From Roridomyces roridus (Eukaryota > Basidiomycota > Agaricomycetes > Agaricales > Mycenaceae): a stretch of 64,000 nt of DNA. The notes below the pieces were generated by a model, which was not told the DNA's origin, ran no database searches, and saw only the letters and a list, made by a program, of their open reading frames with translations. Positions 22,871 through 34,189 of this stretch are shown one piece after another (the first letter of the stretch is position 1; each line of letters starts with the position of its first letter). The translations under genes were made by a program, and so were the position numbers. The stretch spans positions 248,001 through 312,000 of the forward strand of contig JARKIF010000046.1 in the NCBI GenBank assembly GCA_029378245.1, written 5' to 3'.

Positions 22871-23935
22871 TTAATCCGACCAGACGCATAGTTCCGCATC
22901 AGGGAAAGCCGCTTCGAACACACTCTCGTTGGTGCGTGAATCGTGAATCGCAATCTGCCGCGGATATCCCTTTCGACGGAGCGCAACGATGGCAGCGACA
23001 GGATCATCACCCAGGAAGCGATGGGAAACAACGAGAGACTCCAATGCGGGGAACGCCAGTACCGAAAAGAATTGCTGCAAACTCGGAGCATCTCCATCGG
23101 AACCTTCGTCCCGCCAGAGGAGACGGAAGGAGCTTAGTGAAGGCAGCGCTCGGAGCGTTGAGATTGGCGGCTGAACATCACCCGGGTCATAGACGCTGAT
23201 ATTACAGATTTCGAGGAGGGCCGAGTGCCGGAGAATTTCGGCTGCTTCCTGGCAGTACAGCGACGCGGTGAGGGATGTGAACTGGGACCACGGAAGCGTG
23301 ATACAAAATGGGTCGAAACGGCTTGAAAGGATGACATCCCTGAGATTCGGTGCATCACTGAAGAGTTTTTGTTGTAGTTCTTCCGAGACATGACTGGCAG
23401 CCGGGAGGAACTCCCTTGGACCAACGATCAAGCGGCGTAGAAGTGACATAGAACCCGTCAAACACCCAAGATGCTCGTGCGGGAGACGAAGTTCCAGGTC
23501 TCGTATCCGCGAAACGTGGGGGGAGATTGCCTCGGCAAAGGGGGTGACGAAGGCGATGTCAACCACCTCAGACGGGCACAAGAGCGCAATAGACAAGGGG
23601 TGATGTCTAGATCTCTCCATGCACAGATCCAGCACGTGGAGCTGAAGGGCATGCTGTTGCAGGGCTGAATCGTCGACGTATAATTTCATAGTGCTCCATA
23701 GCGTGGGGATGGTCAACGCGACATCCCGCCATTGGCGACATATTTGAAGGAGGGACCACGGGAAATGTGGCCCAGCGAGTGGCGGGCGCTGTGGGTACGG
23801 CGGGAGGAAATGAGTGAAGATTTCCGAGGTGATTTCGCTCGGTAAGGTGAGCATGGGATAGCTATAGCTGTCCAATGCGTCGCTGAGCTGACGTCGTTGG
23901 CGAGAGCGTTGCCAGAAAGTGCGTTCAAGTTGCAC
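22871..23935 (-). CDS. F-box protein, family B copy 1 (damaged N-terminus)
   Basis: About 354 codons close to the paralogue at 24.6 kb. It holds a short coiled coil (RTFWQRSRQRRQLSDALDSYSYP), the F-box segment (MLTLPSEITSEIFTHFLPP...LLQICRQWRDVALTIPTLWSTM), then leucine-rich segments (VSRIRDLELRLPHEHLG, SLLRRLIVGPREF, LPSLSSFRLLW, FPALESLVVSHRFLGDDPVAAI). The frame has no ATG at its upstream end. Just upstream the coiled-coil coding segment is tandemly duplicated and the second copy is in another frame, so the proper N-terminus is lost or requires an extra intron. The body is intact and conserved with copy 2, suggesting recent damage or an undetected splice. Confidence 0.65.
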   Translation of the reverse strand: MQLERTFWQRSRQRRQLSDALDSYSYPMLTLPSEITSEIFTHFLPPYPQRPPLAGPHFPWSLLQICRQWRDVALTIPTLWSTMKLYVDDSALQQHALQLHVLDLCMERSRHHPLSIALLCPSEVVDIAFVTPFAEAISPHVSRIRDLELRLPHEHLGCLTGSMSLLRRLIVGPREFLPAASHVSEELQQKLFSDAPNLRDVILSSRFDPFCITLPWSQFTSLTASLYCQEAAEILRHSALLEICNISVYDPGDVQPPISTLRALPSLSSFRLLWRDEGSDGDAPSLQQFFSVLAFPALESLVVSHRFLGDDPVAAIVALRRKGYPRQIAIHDSRTNESVFEAAFPDAELCVWSD

Positions 23936-24110
23936 TATTTCAAGATCGAGTTCTGCGATGCGGTCACGAGCGGCGAGCTATAACTGTCGAGTGCTTCGCG
24001 GGGGTCACGTCGCTCGCGAACCCGTTGCGAGAAAGTGAGTTGAAGGTCCCATCTTCCGAGATCCAATTGCGCAATGCGATCGCGAGCTGCGGAGCGAGCC
24101 ACGGCGGAGG
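23936..24110 (-). repeat. Tandem duplication of the N-terminal coding segment
   Basis: The minus strand reads ARDRIAQLDLGRWDLQLTFSQRVRERRD...ALDSYSS, a second copy of the RDRIAELDLEI-QL...ALDSYSYP segment that begins the adjacent F-box gene. The two copies are about 120 bp apart and in different frames. Confidence 0.65.
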
Positions 24111-24614
24111 TCGCAACACTATCCAAGTCCTAGAAAGAAGAAGTGGACATCTGTCAATGAGAAGTTCAAGTGAGCCTCCATTGAGCTTGAATTGAGCGCA
24201 CTCTTTGGCAGAAGATGGACGTTGTGGCCAAGAGGGGTATCATGACATAAGCTTTTCCCGCGCCCAGTTGGTGACTTGATGCGTATGTATTCACCCCACA
24301 CCCTCACCAACTTGCAACTTCCAATCCATCTGAGACGGAAATGGAGGCCAAGAGAAAACCTCATTATTTCATTCGAATTGGCTGTACATAAATCGCAAAT
24401 CCCCCCAACTCTTCTGTTACAACTTGAAGCCCGCACATCATGTTTGGGAGCTTGAATCCTGCAAAGTACCTAGAATATGGACTGATGTTCGCTATGTTGG
24501 AGCTAGCTCGATGTATTTAGTAGTCTACTTCAACAACTCAGTACGCATTGTCGTGGACACTTGACATCAGTCTTACCGGCTTCGGTCGACTACTCTCCAA
24601 TGGCAACCGCACTG

Positions 24615-25766
24615 TTAAGCCGACTCGACGGACACTTCCGCATTAGGGAAAGCCATTGTAAACACACCGTCCTCGGTGTGTGCATCGTAGATTTCGATTC
24701 GCCGCGGATATCCCTGGGGACGCCGTGCAAGGATTGCGGCGACAGGATCGTCGCCGAGGAAGTATTCGGAAACGACGAGAGATTCCAACGCGGGGAGTGC
24801 AAGCGTCGAAAAGAACTGCTCGAGACTCGCAACATCTCCAGGCGAGCCTTCTTCCCCTTCCCAGACTAGACGGAGGGAGTGTAACGAAGATAGCGGCGGG
24901 ATTGAGGAGATCGTGGGTAGACTCCTACGTGGATCATAGACGTCGATATTACAGATTTCGAGGATGGGTGATTGCCGCAGGATTTCGGCTGCTTCGTTGC
25001 AGAACAGCGACGCGGTGAGGGAAGTGAATTGGGACCATGGCAGCGCGATACAGAAGGGGTTGAAAAAGTTTGATAGGACGACATCTTTGAGACTCGGTGC
25101 ATCGGCGAAGAGTTTTAGCTGTAATTCTTCCGAGACATGGATCGAAGCCGAAAGGAACTGCGTGGGACCCACGGTCACACTGTGCAGAAGCGGCATGGCA
25201 TTTGTAAAACACCCAAGACGCTCGTACGGGAGACGAATTTCCATGTCTCGTATGCGCGAAGCGTGGGCTGAGATTGCCTCCGCCAAGGGTGTGACCGCGG
25301 CGGCGGGAACCTGCTCAGACCAGGACATAATGGAGATGGACAAGGGACAATGCCCAGATCTCTGGAACCAACAATCCAATACATGGAGCTGACGATCCTG
25401 TCGTCCCGAGTCGTCGACATCCAAATTCATAGTGGACCATAGCGCGGGGGTGGTCAACGCGACGTCACGCCATTGGCGGCATATTTGAAGCAAAAATGAT
25501 GGGGAAAGCGGCCCAACGAGGGATGGGCGCTCTGCCTCGGATGGGAGGAATTGGGTGAAAATTTCCGATGTGATTTCGGCCGGTAAGGTGACCACGGGAT
25601 AGCTATAGCTAGCGAGTGCCTGGGAGAGGTGTTTGCGCTCTTGGATGCGTTGGATGAAAGCACTGTGAAGTGCCTCTATCTCAAGATCGAGTTCCGCAAT
25701 GCGGTCGCGGGCGGCTGAGCGAGCCACCGCTGACTTGGCAATATCCGAAAGGGAGAACGCGAACAT
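24615..25766 (-). CDS. F-box protein, family B copy 2
   Basis: An uninterrupted 383-codon frame. The first ATG is at 25766 (MFAFSLSDIAKSAVARSAARD). It has the family-B layout: coiled coil (RDRIAELDLEIEALHSAFIQ), F-box (VVTLPAEITSEIFTQFLPS...FLLQICRQWRDVALTTPALW), and leucine-rich segments (ASRIRDMEIRLPYERLG, PLLHSVTVGPTQFL, LSSLHSLRLVWEGEEG, LPALESLVVSEYFLGDD), ending NAEVSVESA. Expected to act in an SCF ubiquitin ligase with an unknown target. Together with the damaged copy at 22.9 kb and an inverted relic at 49.4 kb it forms a local family. This is the healthiest member. Confidence 0.8.
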   Translation of the reverse strand: MFAFSLSDIAKSAVARSAARDRIAELDLEIEALHSAFIQRIQERKHLSQALASYSYPVVTLPAEITSEIFTQFLPSEAERPSLVGPLSPSFLLQICRQWRDVALTTPALWSTMNLDVDDSGRQDRQLHVLDCWFQRSGHCPLSISIMSWSEQVPAAAVTPLAEAISAHASRIRDMEIRLPYERLGCFTNAMPLLHSVTVGPTQFLSASIHVSEELQLKLFADAPSLKDVVLSNFFNPFCIALPWSQFTSLTASLFCNEAAEILRQSPILEICNIDVYDPRRSLPTISSIPPLSSLHSLRLVWEGEEGSPGDVASLEQFFSTLALPALESLVVSEYFLGDDPVAAILARRPQGYPRRIEIYDAHTEDGVFTMAFPNAEVSVESA

Positions 25767-26402
25767 CTGGCAATGAATGCAGGTGAGTCTCACATACAGC
25801 TATTTGATACCAGTTCTCAGCGGTTGGTCCTTACCTGCCTTCTGGGCTGTGTTTTTTTGACGATTGTTGTGGTCAAGAGCAAGAGATGGTCAAGCCGTTA
25901 CGTAAGCTTCCCCCCCACATCTCGCTTGTATCTCGTTCGAAACTTGTTCGAAACAAAGTCGGTCCATTTTAGTTGTCGAAAGGAACCGATTACTCATGCA
26001 TGCAAAACGAGCCCTGACACAAGATTTCGAACAATTCCACTGCTCGACCTTCTGATTCAATTTCCACGGGCCTCATTCGGGAACGCAACCTCGAACTGCC
26101 ACCTCAAAGACCCGTTCCGTATGATTTGCGTGGAAGATTCCAATGCGACTCATCGACTCAATTTTCACGAATTTGTGTCATCTTCTTCAGCCGTGGACAC
26201 ATCCAATTTCAAGCGGCACACGGGATTCGCCTCGGGCAGTAGAGGCTGTAGAGTCGATGAGCAGCTTCACATTAAGAGGGTATTGGATTAAAAACATGGA
26301 CAGATAGATGATCAAATTAAATGATGTGTAGAAGCTCCTCCGTCCTGCAAATGGTTTAAAATGAATCGCTCGAGAGAAAACACACGATCGACACACCAAA
26401 TC
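25767..26402. other. Intergenic spacer, no gene recognised
   Basis: The plus-strand frame at 25773-26291 is open but has no recognisable feature and overlaps the likely promoter of the family-B gene. I see nothing convincing. Confidence 0.4.
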
Positions 26403-27935
26403 TCAAAACTCGTAAAACTGGAACAACAACCGTCCCTGGTCCTCCAGTTCCCAGAGCGGCTCTGGATCGAACTGTTTACCCTTCCACCTGGGCTTGCCAG
26501 TGCTCTCTTCCCGCAGCCGGCATATCACAACCTCGAAAAGAGGCTCTCCCGAAGATTCGGTCGTGCGCGAAAGGACAAAGTCCAGAAAAACGTTGGGCGT
26601 GAAGCAAAGATACGAGTTGTACCGCAGGTATTTGAGCTGCGGTACCAGCGCCTCGTCGACGTCTTGCTCCGGCGTCAATGTGAGGCGCCGCAAGGCAGCG
26701 TCGGTGAGGACGTCGCAGCTTGAGTGGTCTGAGATCTCCAGCCGTTCGAGCGACGGGAGGAGCTCCAAGGCGGAAATGAGATCTTTCTGCGCGATGATGA
26801 CTCCCCTGATTTGCAGAACACGGAGGGTGCGGTCGAATGACGAGCGCACTGACAGGGATTCGAAGTATTCTGTCGGCCACTGCGTTAGAGGAGGAACGAT
26901 AGAGAGGGTATGCAACCGGGGCAGTGTGAGGCATCCGAGTACCGGACCGACCATCTGGCCAATACCGATCGTCAATGAGGAAATAGGAGATGTGATCTCC
27001 GGGAGATCGTGTAGGAGGATGCTGGGCGCTCCTTTCAGGACGAAGGCTGCGCCGCGGCGAGATAAATACGCCATACCGAGCACGACTGAAGGTAGGTGGA
27101 AGCCGCCGAGGGGTTGGTAGGTCAAGGAAAGTAACTGGTTCCACGGGAGCCGTGGATAGTCTGATCGGACCAGCGTTACGTGCGTCAGCTTCGGCGCAGT
27201 TTCGAGCACGCCGCTCGAGTCATTATAGTTATGGGCAAGCCGGAGCTCCTGGAGGGTGTCGAGTCTACCCTTTATCCCGAAGTTGGATGGAATGGTAAGC
27301 GCTGGTCGCCCGGACGAATCCAAAGCAAGCCGTTGCCATCGTTTGGACTCGTTGGCAAGGAGCGGCATCACTTCGTTCGGGAGGATATCCGGAAACGAAA
27401 GGGTCAGTGTCCATGGATGGGGAGTTGACCGCTCCAGAGACAGACGGAGAGCATCCAACAATCTCCGGCCCTTTTTGCGATTGTCTCGCGGCCAGTCTTT
27501 CTCGTCCACGATTATATTCGCCCAGAGTCTCGGTAGGCCGATGAAGATATTTCGCCAGATGCTACAAACTGCAGAGATTCGCAGGAGCCCGGTTACTGAG
27601 AGGCCGTCGCAGCCCCCTTCATACTGCGCAAAATAATGGAAGATTAGGCACAGGAGCTCGGCGGGTATGCGCCGCACGGGAGCCTCGATGGATGTATATG
27701 CGTTAATCTTGAGTTGTATCCGCGCGCGGTCTGCCTGCAGTTCGCCGATTCTATCCCGCATTTGCTGGATTAAAGCGTCGTATCGCTCGAGGAGTGAGAT
27801 CGAGGAGGCAAGTACCAGAGGGGCATCGTGCGGTATGTGAGGGGATCTAGACATTTGACGGAGTCCCTCGAGTTGTTCAGCAGTGGGAACTGGGTCCGGA
27901 GGAGGCAGAGGATGCTTGCAAGAACGGCACAACAT
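26403..27935 (-). CDS. F-box protein, family C, full length
   Basis: An uninterrupted 510-codon frame from the ATG at 27935. The N-terminus has a paired-Cys start (MLCRSCKHPLPPPDPVPT). A coiled coil follows (LLERYDALIQQMRDRIGELQADRARI, residues ~50-75), then an F-box (EAPVRRIPAELLCLIFHYFAQ...LLRISAVCSIWRNIFIGLPRLW, ~85-140) and leucine-rich repeats to the end (LDTLQELRLAHNYNDS, LPRLHTLSIVPPLTQ, LRVLQIRGVIIAQ, LPSLERLEISDHS, VPQLKYLRYNSYLCFTP). It probably works as the specificity subunit of an SCF complex. Two relics of this gene, both lacking the F-box and most repeats, lie at 37.6 and 45.3 kb. The upstream region carries the first copy of the R block. Confidence 0.83.
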   Translation of the reverse strand: MLCRSCKHPLPPPDPVPTAEQLEGLRQMSRSPHIPHDAPLVLASSISLLERYDALIQQMRDRIGELQADRARIQLKINAYTSIEAPVRRIPAELLCLIFHYFAQYEGGCDGLSVTGLLRISAVCSIWRNIFIGLPRLWANIIVDEKDWPRDNRKKGRRLLDALRLSLERSTPHPWTLTLSFPDILPNEVMPLLANESKRWQRLALDSSGRPALTIPSNFGIKGRLDTLQELRLAHNYNDSSGVLETAPKLTHVTLVRSDYPRLPWNQLLSLTYQPLGGFHLPSVVLGMAYLSRRGAAFVLKGAPSILLHDLPEITSPISSLTIGIGQMVGPVLGCLTLPRLHTLSIVPPLTQWPTEYFESLSVRSSFDRTLRVLQIRGVIIAQKDLISALELLPSLERLEISDHSSCDVLTDAALRRLTLTPEQDVDEALVPQLKYLRYNSYLCFTPNVFLDFVLSRTTESSGEPLFEVVICRLREESTGKPRWKGKQFDPEPLWELEDQGRLLFQFYEF

Positions 27936-27949
27936 GGTGGTCGGGAATT

Positions 27950-30900
27950 CGCAGCGAAATCAAGTTTTGATCCGCTCTTTGGTCCCGACCTCCGATCTTC
28001 TCGCCCGCCTCGATTTCTGCAACCTCTCTTCTGTGGCATCCTCGCCAGCAATCTCCCCATTGCCAGACGAGGCGTTAATGGTCTCGCATCTCCCCTGACG
28101 ATGCCCGCTCAACCCTGGAGATGACCTACTGTATGTCTTGGCGGGCTCGAGTCCATCTTGCACGACGCTGATGAAAATATCGTCCTCGCAGTCCGCATGG
28201 ATACCAGTTGGCCTCGTTGACGTCAAGTACGAGCCCGTAGGCAGCTCTTTGGTACCACTGGCAACGCATCGCGACCCGACTCGCCGACATCGGGACCACG
28301 TCACAGTCGCTGTCAATGCTCGAGAGGTGGAAAAATAGATGAATCTCGCTATCACGTTCATACTGGGCTCTTCTGGTGTGCCCTCGACACAGTGCAATAC
28401 GCTGCAGCTAATGATCCGACAGTCCTCGGATTCTTCACATGATTTCGCTGCTGCGGCATATCTTTCCGACACCACCCTCGTCGGATCCCTGCTTTCCCGC
28501 GCAACGACTCACCTGTCCTGTGCCTCACCTCCACTGGATTCCGAGTTTATACTCTGCATCCTCCCATCGGTGCAGATTGTTGGCCATCGTTGTGGACGTC
28601 AGCGCATCGGTCGTCGTAATTCGGCCCAGAACTAACTCACCGACCTCGGCACGCCATGGTCGTCATCGAGGTCCGCGGGTGGGAAGCTCCCGAGTCTCTG
28701 GAGAGCATCTTCAATTGGCGCCCCTTCTCGCATTCATGCCCACCTTTTTGCGTAAGTACGCCCAGGCCATATCCGAATGTGTCGCAGCTCACGTCGAGAC
28801 AGTGGACTCCCCTCTTCGTTCACCTGCTTTTCGGGAGGCCCTTATACCGGTGCTCGCCACATCCTGCCGCCACCCATCTTCCCCCTCTTCCTCTTCCTGC
28901 GTTTCTAGAGAAGCGTCCCCTCCACCCTCTCTCCCATAACCATCTCGCGCCTGCCATCCTCGCTCCGCGCTTCACGCTAACTTTATCCTCCTCTACATTG
29001 TCGCTGCAAATCCGTGCGAGCCTCTCTTGCCAAAATCTCCCCGAGTTCCTCGGTGGCAGCTAGGGCGGGGAGGGAAGCCGCCGGGAGGAGCTCTTGTGCA
29101 GCATATTGGGCTCGCTCGTGCCTGCCGGTGGAGCAGGAGGTGCACGAGGGCATGCCCGTCGACCATCGGCTATCTTACCCCACTCCATCCTCCCCCCCTC
29201 CTTGCGAGCCACGACGGCAGCTCCTGCAGACGCACGTTTACGTACATTTACGCCCGCCCGCCGCCGCTTCTCGTTCCGCTCTGCCTCATTGCATTCGCCA
29301 CGTCATCGCTTCGCGGGGAGTATGATATAATGGGTGCAATGGGTATGTGTCGTCGTCGTCGGTTGCTGGCTGGAGAAGGTCTTCCCTGCGCCTTCGACCT
29401 TCTCCTTCCTCTCCTTGTGATACGGGCTCCCGATATCTGCAATCACTTCTCCCTCCTCTCCCTCATTGCATTCCCCACGCCATCGCTCCGCTGCAAGGAT
29501 CATCTCATAGGCTCGGTGGGAATGTATCTTGCCGTGGACGCGCACACGTGCTGCTGCTCATCCGAGAATGCCAGCGGCGGGCGGTCCATGTACGTTGCCG
29601 AGGATGGTCGATGGCTCCGTATTGCGAGGAGCGGGAGCTCGACCAGACACTGATCCTGGCTGCGGCGGGCGACGGGGCTGACTGTGTGGTGGGCACATCG
29701 GTCTGCCTGCATCCTTGTCCTTAGGGCGGGGCGTCGTTATTGCTATCCTCTCCTCCCGAGTCCTTCCTTCCTTTCATCTTCATCTTACTCTTCGAAACCT
29801 CAGTGTCCGGGCTTCCCTAGGATGCCCGTATCATCGAGTGTGTTCTTGGGTGGCGGAATTGGGCGTACGGCCCTCTCCCTTCTCTTCGTCACTATCCCTT
29901 ACGATCGACTGCTGCCCAAGGTGGCCGGATGCGCGTCAATCACGATTTGCGACACCACCAGTCTTTGTACGGTCTCCACCTGGCTACTCCTTCACCCCCA
30001 ACGAGCATCTTCAGTCCTCGACGCTCCTCCTTACATCCGACTAGCGACATTTCTCCATCTTTGGGCAAAACGGCCGCGCCTCCCCGCAGTTGCAAGCACG
30101 CTCCCTTACACGCGGCGGGCGAGCGTGCATCGTTGGTCCGCTTGACTGCCGTGAGACCGTCGAGAGCGTGCTAAATCGAGGGACATCCTTCGCCCGGTCA
30201 CAGCGGCTCCGTCGCTTTTGGTCCTCCCCACGGACTTAGCGAGCACCATCGTCTTCCCTTGCGTCTTCCCTTGCTACTTGTACGGACACACCTCTACATT
30301 GCTCCGACGTCACCGCGTCATTCCGCCAATTTGCAGTCAGGCTCGACGCATCCACACCGGTTCGGACTGCAAGTAATCCTTCGAGCGGGACAACGAGGCG
30401 TATGACTGCTGCTATCCCCCGTTGATGCCCGGTGGCTGGAGGCTGTGATCAGGAGAGTGGGAGGGGGTGTTAGCCCATGATACCCTCGTTGGTGTCTGGC
30501 TCCTCATTGCTGGAGTCAGAACTCTTCTCGACCTTTCCGACCCCGCGCCCTCGAGCATCTCTCTGTCTCCTCTATCACATCGCACGCGATGCCTGATGCT
30601 CTATGAGCTCAGCTGCTGCCGCTCCAATCGGCTCGTCCGCGTCATGGTCCCTGCTACATGCTACATACTCCGGAGTTGGTAGCCGGTGGCGACTCGTGGA
30701 TTTCTCCTTCGCTTCTGGCACGGGGACTGCGGGTGACCACTTCATGAGTGGTACAAGGTCGCCCATCTACTTCTCCATGCCTCCGTCTTTTACCGGGCGT
30801 CGGTCAGCGGCGCCAACCCTAACCCTAGTTACACTGTAAAATAGAATTACTTCTTTTGGATCTTGGCGTTGAGTCGTCTGGATTTGGATTCTATCTGTGG

Positions 30901-31014
30901 TTGTGTTTGTCTGCCTCAAGTGAATCTTCTCGCGGACACTCGCCGTTGATCGAGACTCCTCAGGACGTTTTTGTAAGACTGTATGTAGTGGTGACCGAAT
31001 GAGAATAATAATAC
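27950..31014. repeat. Decayed R block, copy 1
   Basis: GC-rich sequence to the right of the full family-C gene. It matches 46.1-48.8 kb in order and orientation: ctgccggtggagcaggagg near 29118 and 47365, ccctcgttggtgtctggctcctcatt near 30483 and 47936, and a telomere-like motif near 30816 and 48613. The middle part also matches 38.5-39.9 kb. Open frames are short and conflicting, so no gene is annotated. Protein-like traces such as LTDLGTPWSSSRSAGGKLPSLW (near 28640) and its counterpart near 38830 suggest an ancestral gene I cannot name. Confidence 0.55.
30816..30829. repeat. Two interstitial telomere-like repeats (CCCTAA)
   Basis: AACCCTAACCCTAG, two copies of the common fungal telomere unit, at the right part of R block 1. 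The same motif at the equivalent place in R block 3 (48613-48627) shows it predates the duplication. Confidence 0.6.
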
Positions 31015-31560
31015 TCATGTATCATTGAAGACAGGAAATCCGGCCTTTACATCGAAATCTTGCCCGGTGCACTGCTCCCACTGCTCGCCCAATTTCTTCC
31101 ACGCGCTGGTGTCTGTGGACTTGGCGCTACCTGTGAAGCAGCCCATAAGAGTTGTTGAAGCGGCTGCATAAGCTCGCAAAGTCCTCGTTGTCGACGAGAA
31201 ATTCACCGGCGTACCCATCGAAATATGTGAATGAGGACTATGCAATATAGGTGAACGGGAGCAAATGCGTAGTGATGTGGTTTAATGTTTCCTGTTTCGT
31301 AGAACCATGAAACTGGATCATGCGCAGCGTGGTGTTGACCTACCGTGCCAAGTCGGCCTGTTTGAAGCGATCGCAATTGAAGGCTGTGGCTGTACGCCAT
31401 TTCGGTCGAAACAAGAACAAGCTTAAGATGGCCAGAACAGCAACCTCGAGTGCCTGGCTCTGTAATCCCAAGTCAATCAACAGAACAAATGGAAGACCGG
31501 GATTAGTGAGCAACCTCATGGCGTGCACAGTTATGTCGCACATTCCCACAGCACTCCTCG
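31015..31560 (-). pseudogene. C-terminal half of a family-A F-box gene
   Basis: On the minus strand, 31549-31340 reads LTNPGLPFVLLIDLGLQSQA, matching LTNPDLPFVLSVELARAW in copy 1. After introns the C-terminus KLGEQWEQCTGQDFDVKAGF is kept, with a TGA at 31015-31017. The F-box and the first half of the repeats are missing. It lies directly downstream of the full copy 3, probably left by an unequal tandem exchange. Confidence 0.6.
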
Positions 31561-31626
31561 TTCAAGAAATCTCCTGCTGTTGCAGTAGTTTGTGAGCAAG
31601 TCTCCTCTGTCAATGAGAATGGTAGG

Positions 31627-32891
31627 TCAAGAATTAAACACAGAGAATCCGGCCCGGCTATCGAAGGCTTGCTGAGTACACTGCTCCCATTGTTCTCCGA
31701 CTTTCCTCCAAGCGTAATACCCTGGTGAGTAACATGAGTGTCATGGATGCGCAAGATACAGGCTAAAGAAGAGTGCCCACCTATACAGCAGCCTTTGAGA
31801 GTGGGACAAGCAGCGGCCCAAGCTCGGACAGCGGCTTCATCGTGCTCATCAGCGTAAAAGAATCGACTTCGCCAAGTATATGTTAATGAGAAATACTCAA
31901 TGTGGGTGAGCTGCGGCAAGTGCGAGGTGATATGGTTGAATATTTCCTATTGCATAGTAACATAATGAGATCAGAATTGGAACGTTGGAGACTGGGGTTG
32001 ACCTACCGTGCTGAACCGTTTTTGTCCACATGCTCGCACTTGAAGGCGCTGGATGTAGGGCATTTGCGCCGAAACAAGTAACAGGCCGTTCTGAATCGCA
32101 TCCTCGGGGAGCCGAGGTGTAGCGAGTTCGACGGAGAGAACGAATGGTATAGCCGGATCGGTGAGCGCCTTCACGGCCTGCATATCGCTCGTCGTGAGTT
32201 CTCCATTGGGAACGAGGTGAGCAGCCCGGAGACCTCGAGTAGCGAGGCTACGAAGAAGTGACGTTGGCCCCATGTATTCGCGCAAATTTGGGAGATTCCT
32301 CCCGGGTTCGAAGGTGCGCCAATTGACCGGGAGGTGAAGACAGGTAATGGATGGGTTTCCGGCGAGAAATTGGGTGATGGTAGTCGTTTCGTGCGGCATT
32401 ATGATACTGCACTTGGAGAGGTTGGGAAAGACCAAGCGAGCGAGTATGCTGGCCACTTCTGGCTCCGCAGACGAATCCCGAGGATTGTCGAGAGATAGAT
32501 GTTGGAGATTGTTCATCAATTTCATGGAATCGAAGAGTAAGTCGTAGTCGATTTGAGCGACCCAATCTTGACCATCCAGACTGAACCAATCATTTACTCT
32601 GTGGTGAATGCGAATTGAGCCTTCCATGTAAGGCACAGAACGAGGAGACGTACCGAAATTTGATTGTCAAACCAATGACTGGGAAAAGTTTGATTGGTAT
32701 AAGGGGCTTTTCCCATAAGGATCGAGGACAATCGCTCGATTGAGAACGGGTAAGACGAGGGTGTGGAAGAGTTTGGAAATGCGAGCGAGCGCAGCCTGGT
32801 CTGACTTTTCAGCGTGTTGGATGATTTCCGTTAGGACCTCATTGGGAAGCCACAGGGTGATGCGCATTTGGGATCGCGTGCGGGCGACCAT
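31627..32891 (-). CDS. F-box/leucine-rich-repeat protein, family A copy 3
   Basis: Close paralogue of copy 1. The ATG at 32891 opens MVARTRSQMRITLWLPNEVLTEIIQHAEKSD...ARISKLFHTLVLPVLNR (F-box-like). The middle exon (about 32636-31971) carries the repeats (MNNLQHLSLDNPRDSS, FPNLSKCSIIMPHE, SITCLHLPVNWRT, NLREYMGPTSLLRSLATRGL, MPYIQRLQVRACG). The next exon has LPQLTHIEYFSLTYTWRSRF and AAVRAWAAACPTLKGCCIG. The last exon reads RKVGEQWEQCTQQAFDSRAGF and ends with a TGA at 31627-31629. All exons are open, so it is probably functional. Copies 1 and 3 resemble each other more than copy 2. Confidence 0.78.
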
Positions 32892-33079
32892 GATTGCAAA
32901 AGAAAAAGAGGATTTGATCAATTGATGATATGATCCGGTTGCTCCAGTCTTGCTCTCGCTCTCGACCTTCATGCATCATGACGCTCTTGTAAGACTTGTC
33001 CGATTTCAACCTGAATGCGGATACCCTCCCAGCTGTTGTCAAGGCTCGCGAACTGCGTATCCCTTGACGGGAGAGTGGA

Positions 33080-34110
33080 GCATAAGTGGGAACTGACTGT
33101 AGACGCTCCGAGGGCAGGCCGCAGCTGGTGTTGAGCTGGTGAGTGCTCTTTTCTCCGTGATTCGGGTTCTTCACTCTCTTCAACCTCCTCCCCACCGCGG
33201 GCGACGCCCGATACCACGCAGGATACATTCTTTGTCTACCCTGCAGGTCTTGGAGGCGCCCCACCTTATCTTCAGGATACCCGTCCGGCTGACCCTCTCG
33301 CCTGCGATGCGCAAGATAATCAGGGCTTAGCCATGCGCCGCACATGCGAGGGGCAGGCGGGTGGGGCTGGGCATGTATTCGGTCGGGGTCGCTGGCCAAT
33401 ATTATGCTGGTTTTACACCACTCGCAGTTCGCGCATTGCTGCTCCGTCCCACTGCCCGCTTCCCGACCTTCTCTCCCGCCCTCACATGCATCATCCTGCA
33501 CAGGAAGTCTTGATTACCGTCCCACTCGATGGGGTCGGGGCTGCTACTCGGGCGTACCTGCAGGTTAGCCTGTCGCTCTGCCTGAGCCCATACGCAGCCT
33601 TGTGAATGCACTCATCCTCCGCCCAAGCCCGATCCTTCCCGGGCCGTAATCGATCCTTTCATCGGTGCGTACTCTGCCTCTTCATGCTACTCTTTCTGAT
33701 ACTCTTACAAAGATACATTTGTCCTGTTCCTCATCGTCGCCCAACCGCGCTAAACGTCCTGCTTGTGTATCCGATGGTCATCTCGGCTTTGGCAAAAGAG
33801 ACGAGCTTTTGTAGCTCGGTACGTCAATCTTCACTCTCGGGGCTTTCAGACATGTTGCTGACGGGTCGCACGTAGATGATGACCTTTCCTCCTCCGCCGC
33901 CGTGGAATTGCAGGCGCAGGCAACCCTATCCTCCACACGGCAAATGGCATTTCCACGCTCGCCCACCAATTCTTCTCGTTAGTTTGGCACGACGCGATGA
34001 GGTTTGCGGAGAAGCTGGGGACTTGATTGTCTGGACGATTGGTTTTGTATTATTCGGTGTGGTTTGTGACTCGTCGATCGGTTGCGTCGGGTAGCATACT
34101 TAATTGACTA
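33080..34110. repeat. Decayed X block, copy C (shortened)
   Basis: To the right of family-A copy 3. It shares the gtagacgct...gagtgctcttttctcc start with 18.05 kb and the cgtcgcccaaccgc...cgtcctgcttg...tatccgatg stretch with 10.83 and 19.40 kb. It also shares gttgctgacgggtcgcac with 10.95 and 19.53 kb. It lacks most of the middle of copies A and B. No gene is recognisable. Confidence 0.55.
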
Positions 34111-34189
34111 GAGGTTGATGGGTGAAAAGTGATTTAGGATAACAAAGTACGTGAATCAGTTCGTTCCGTGGAATTCGCTGACCTCTGTA

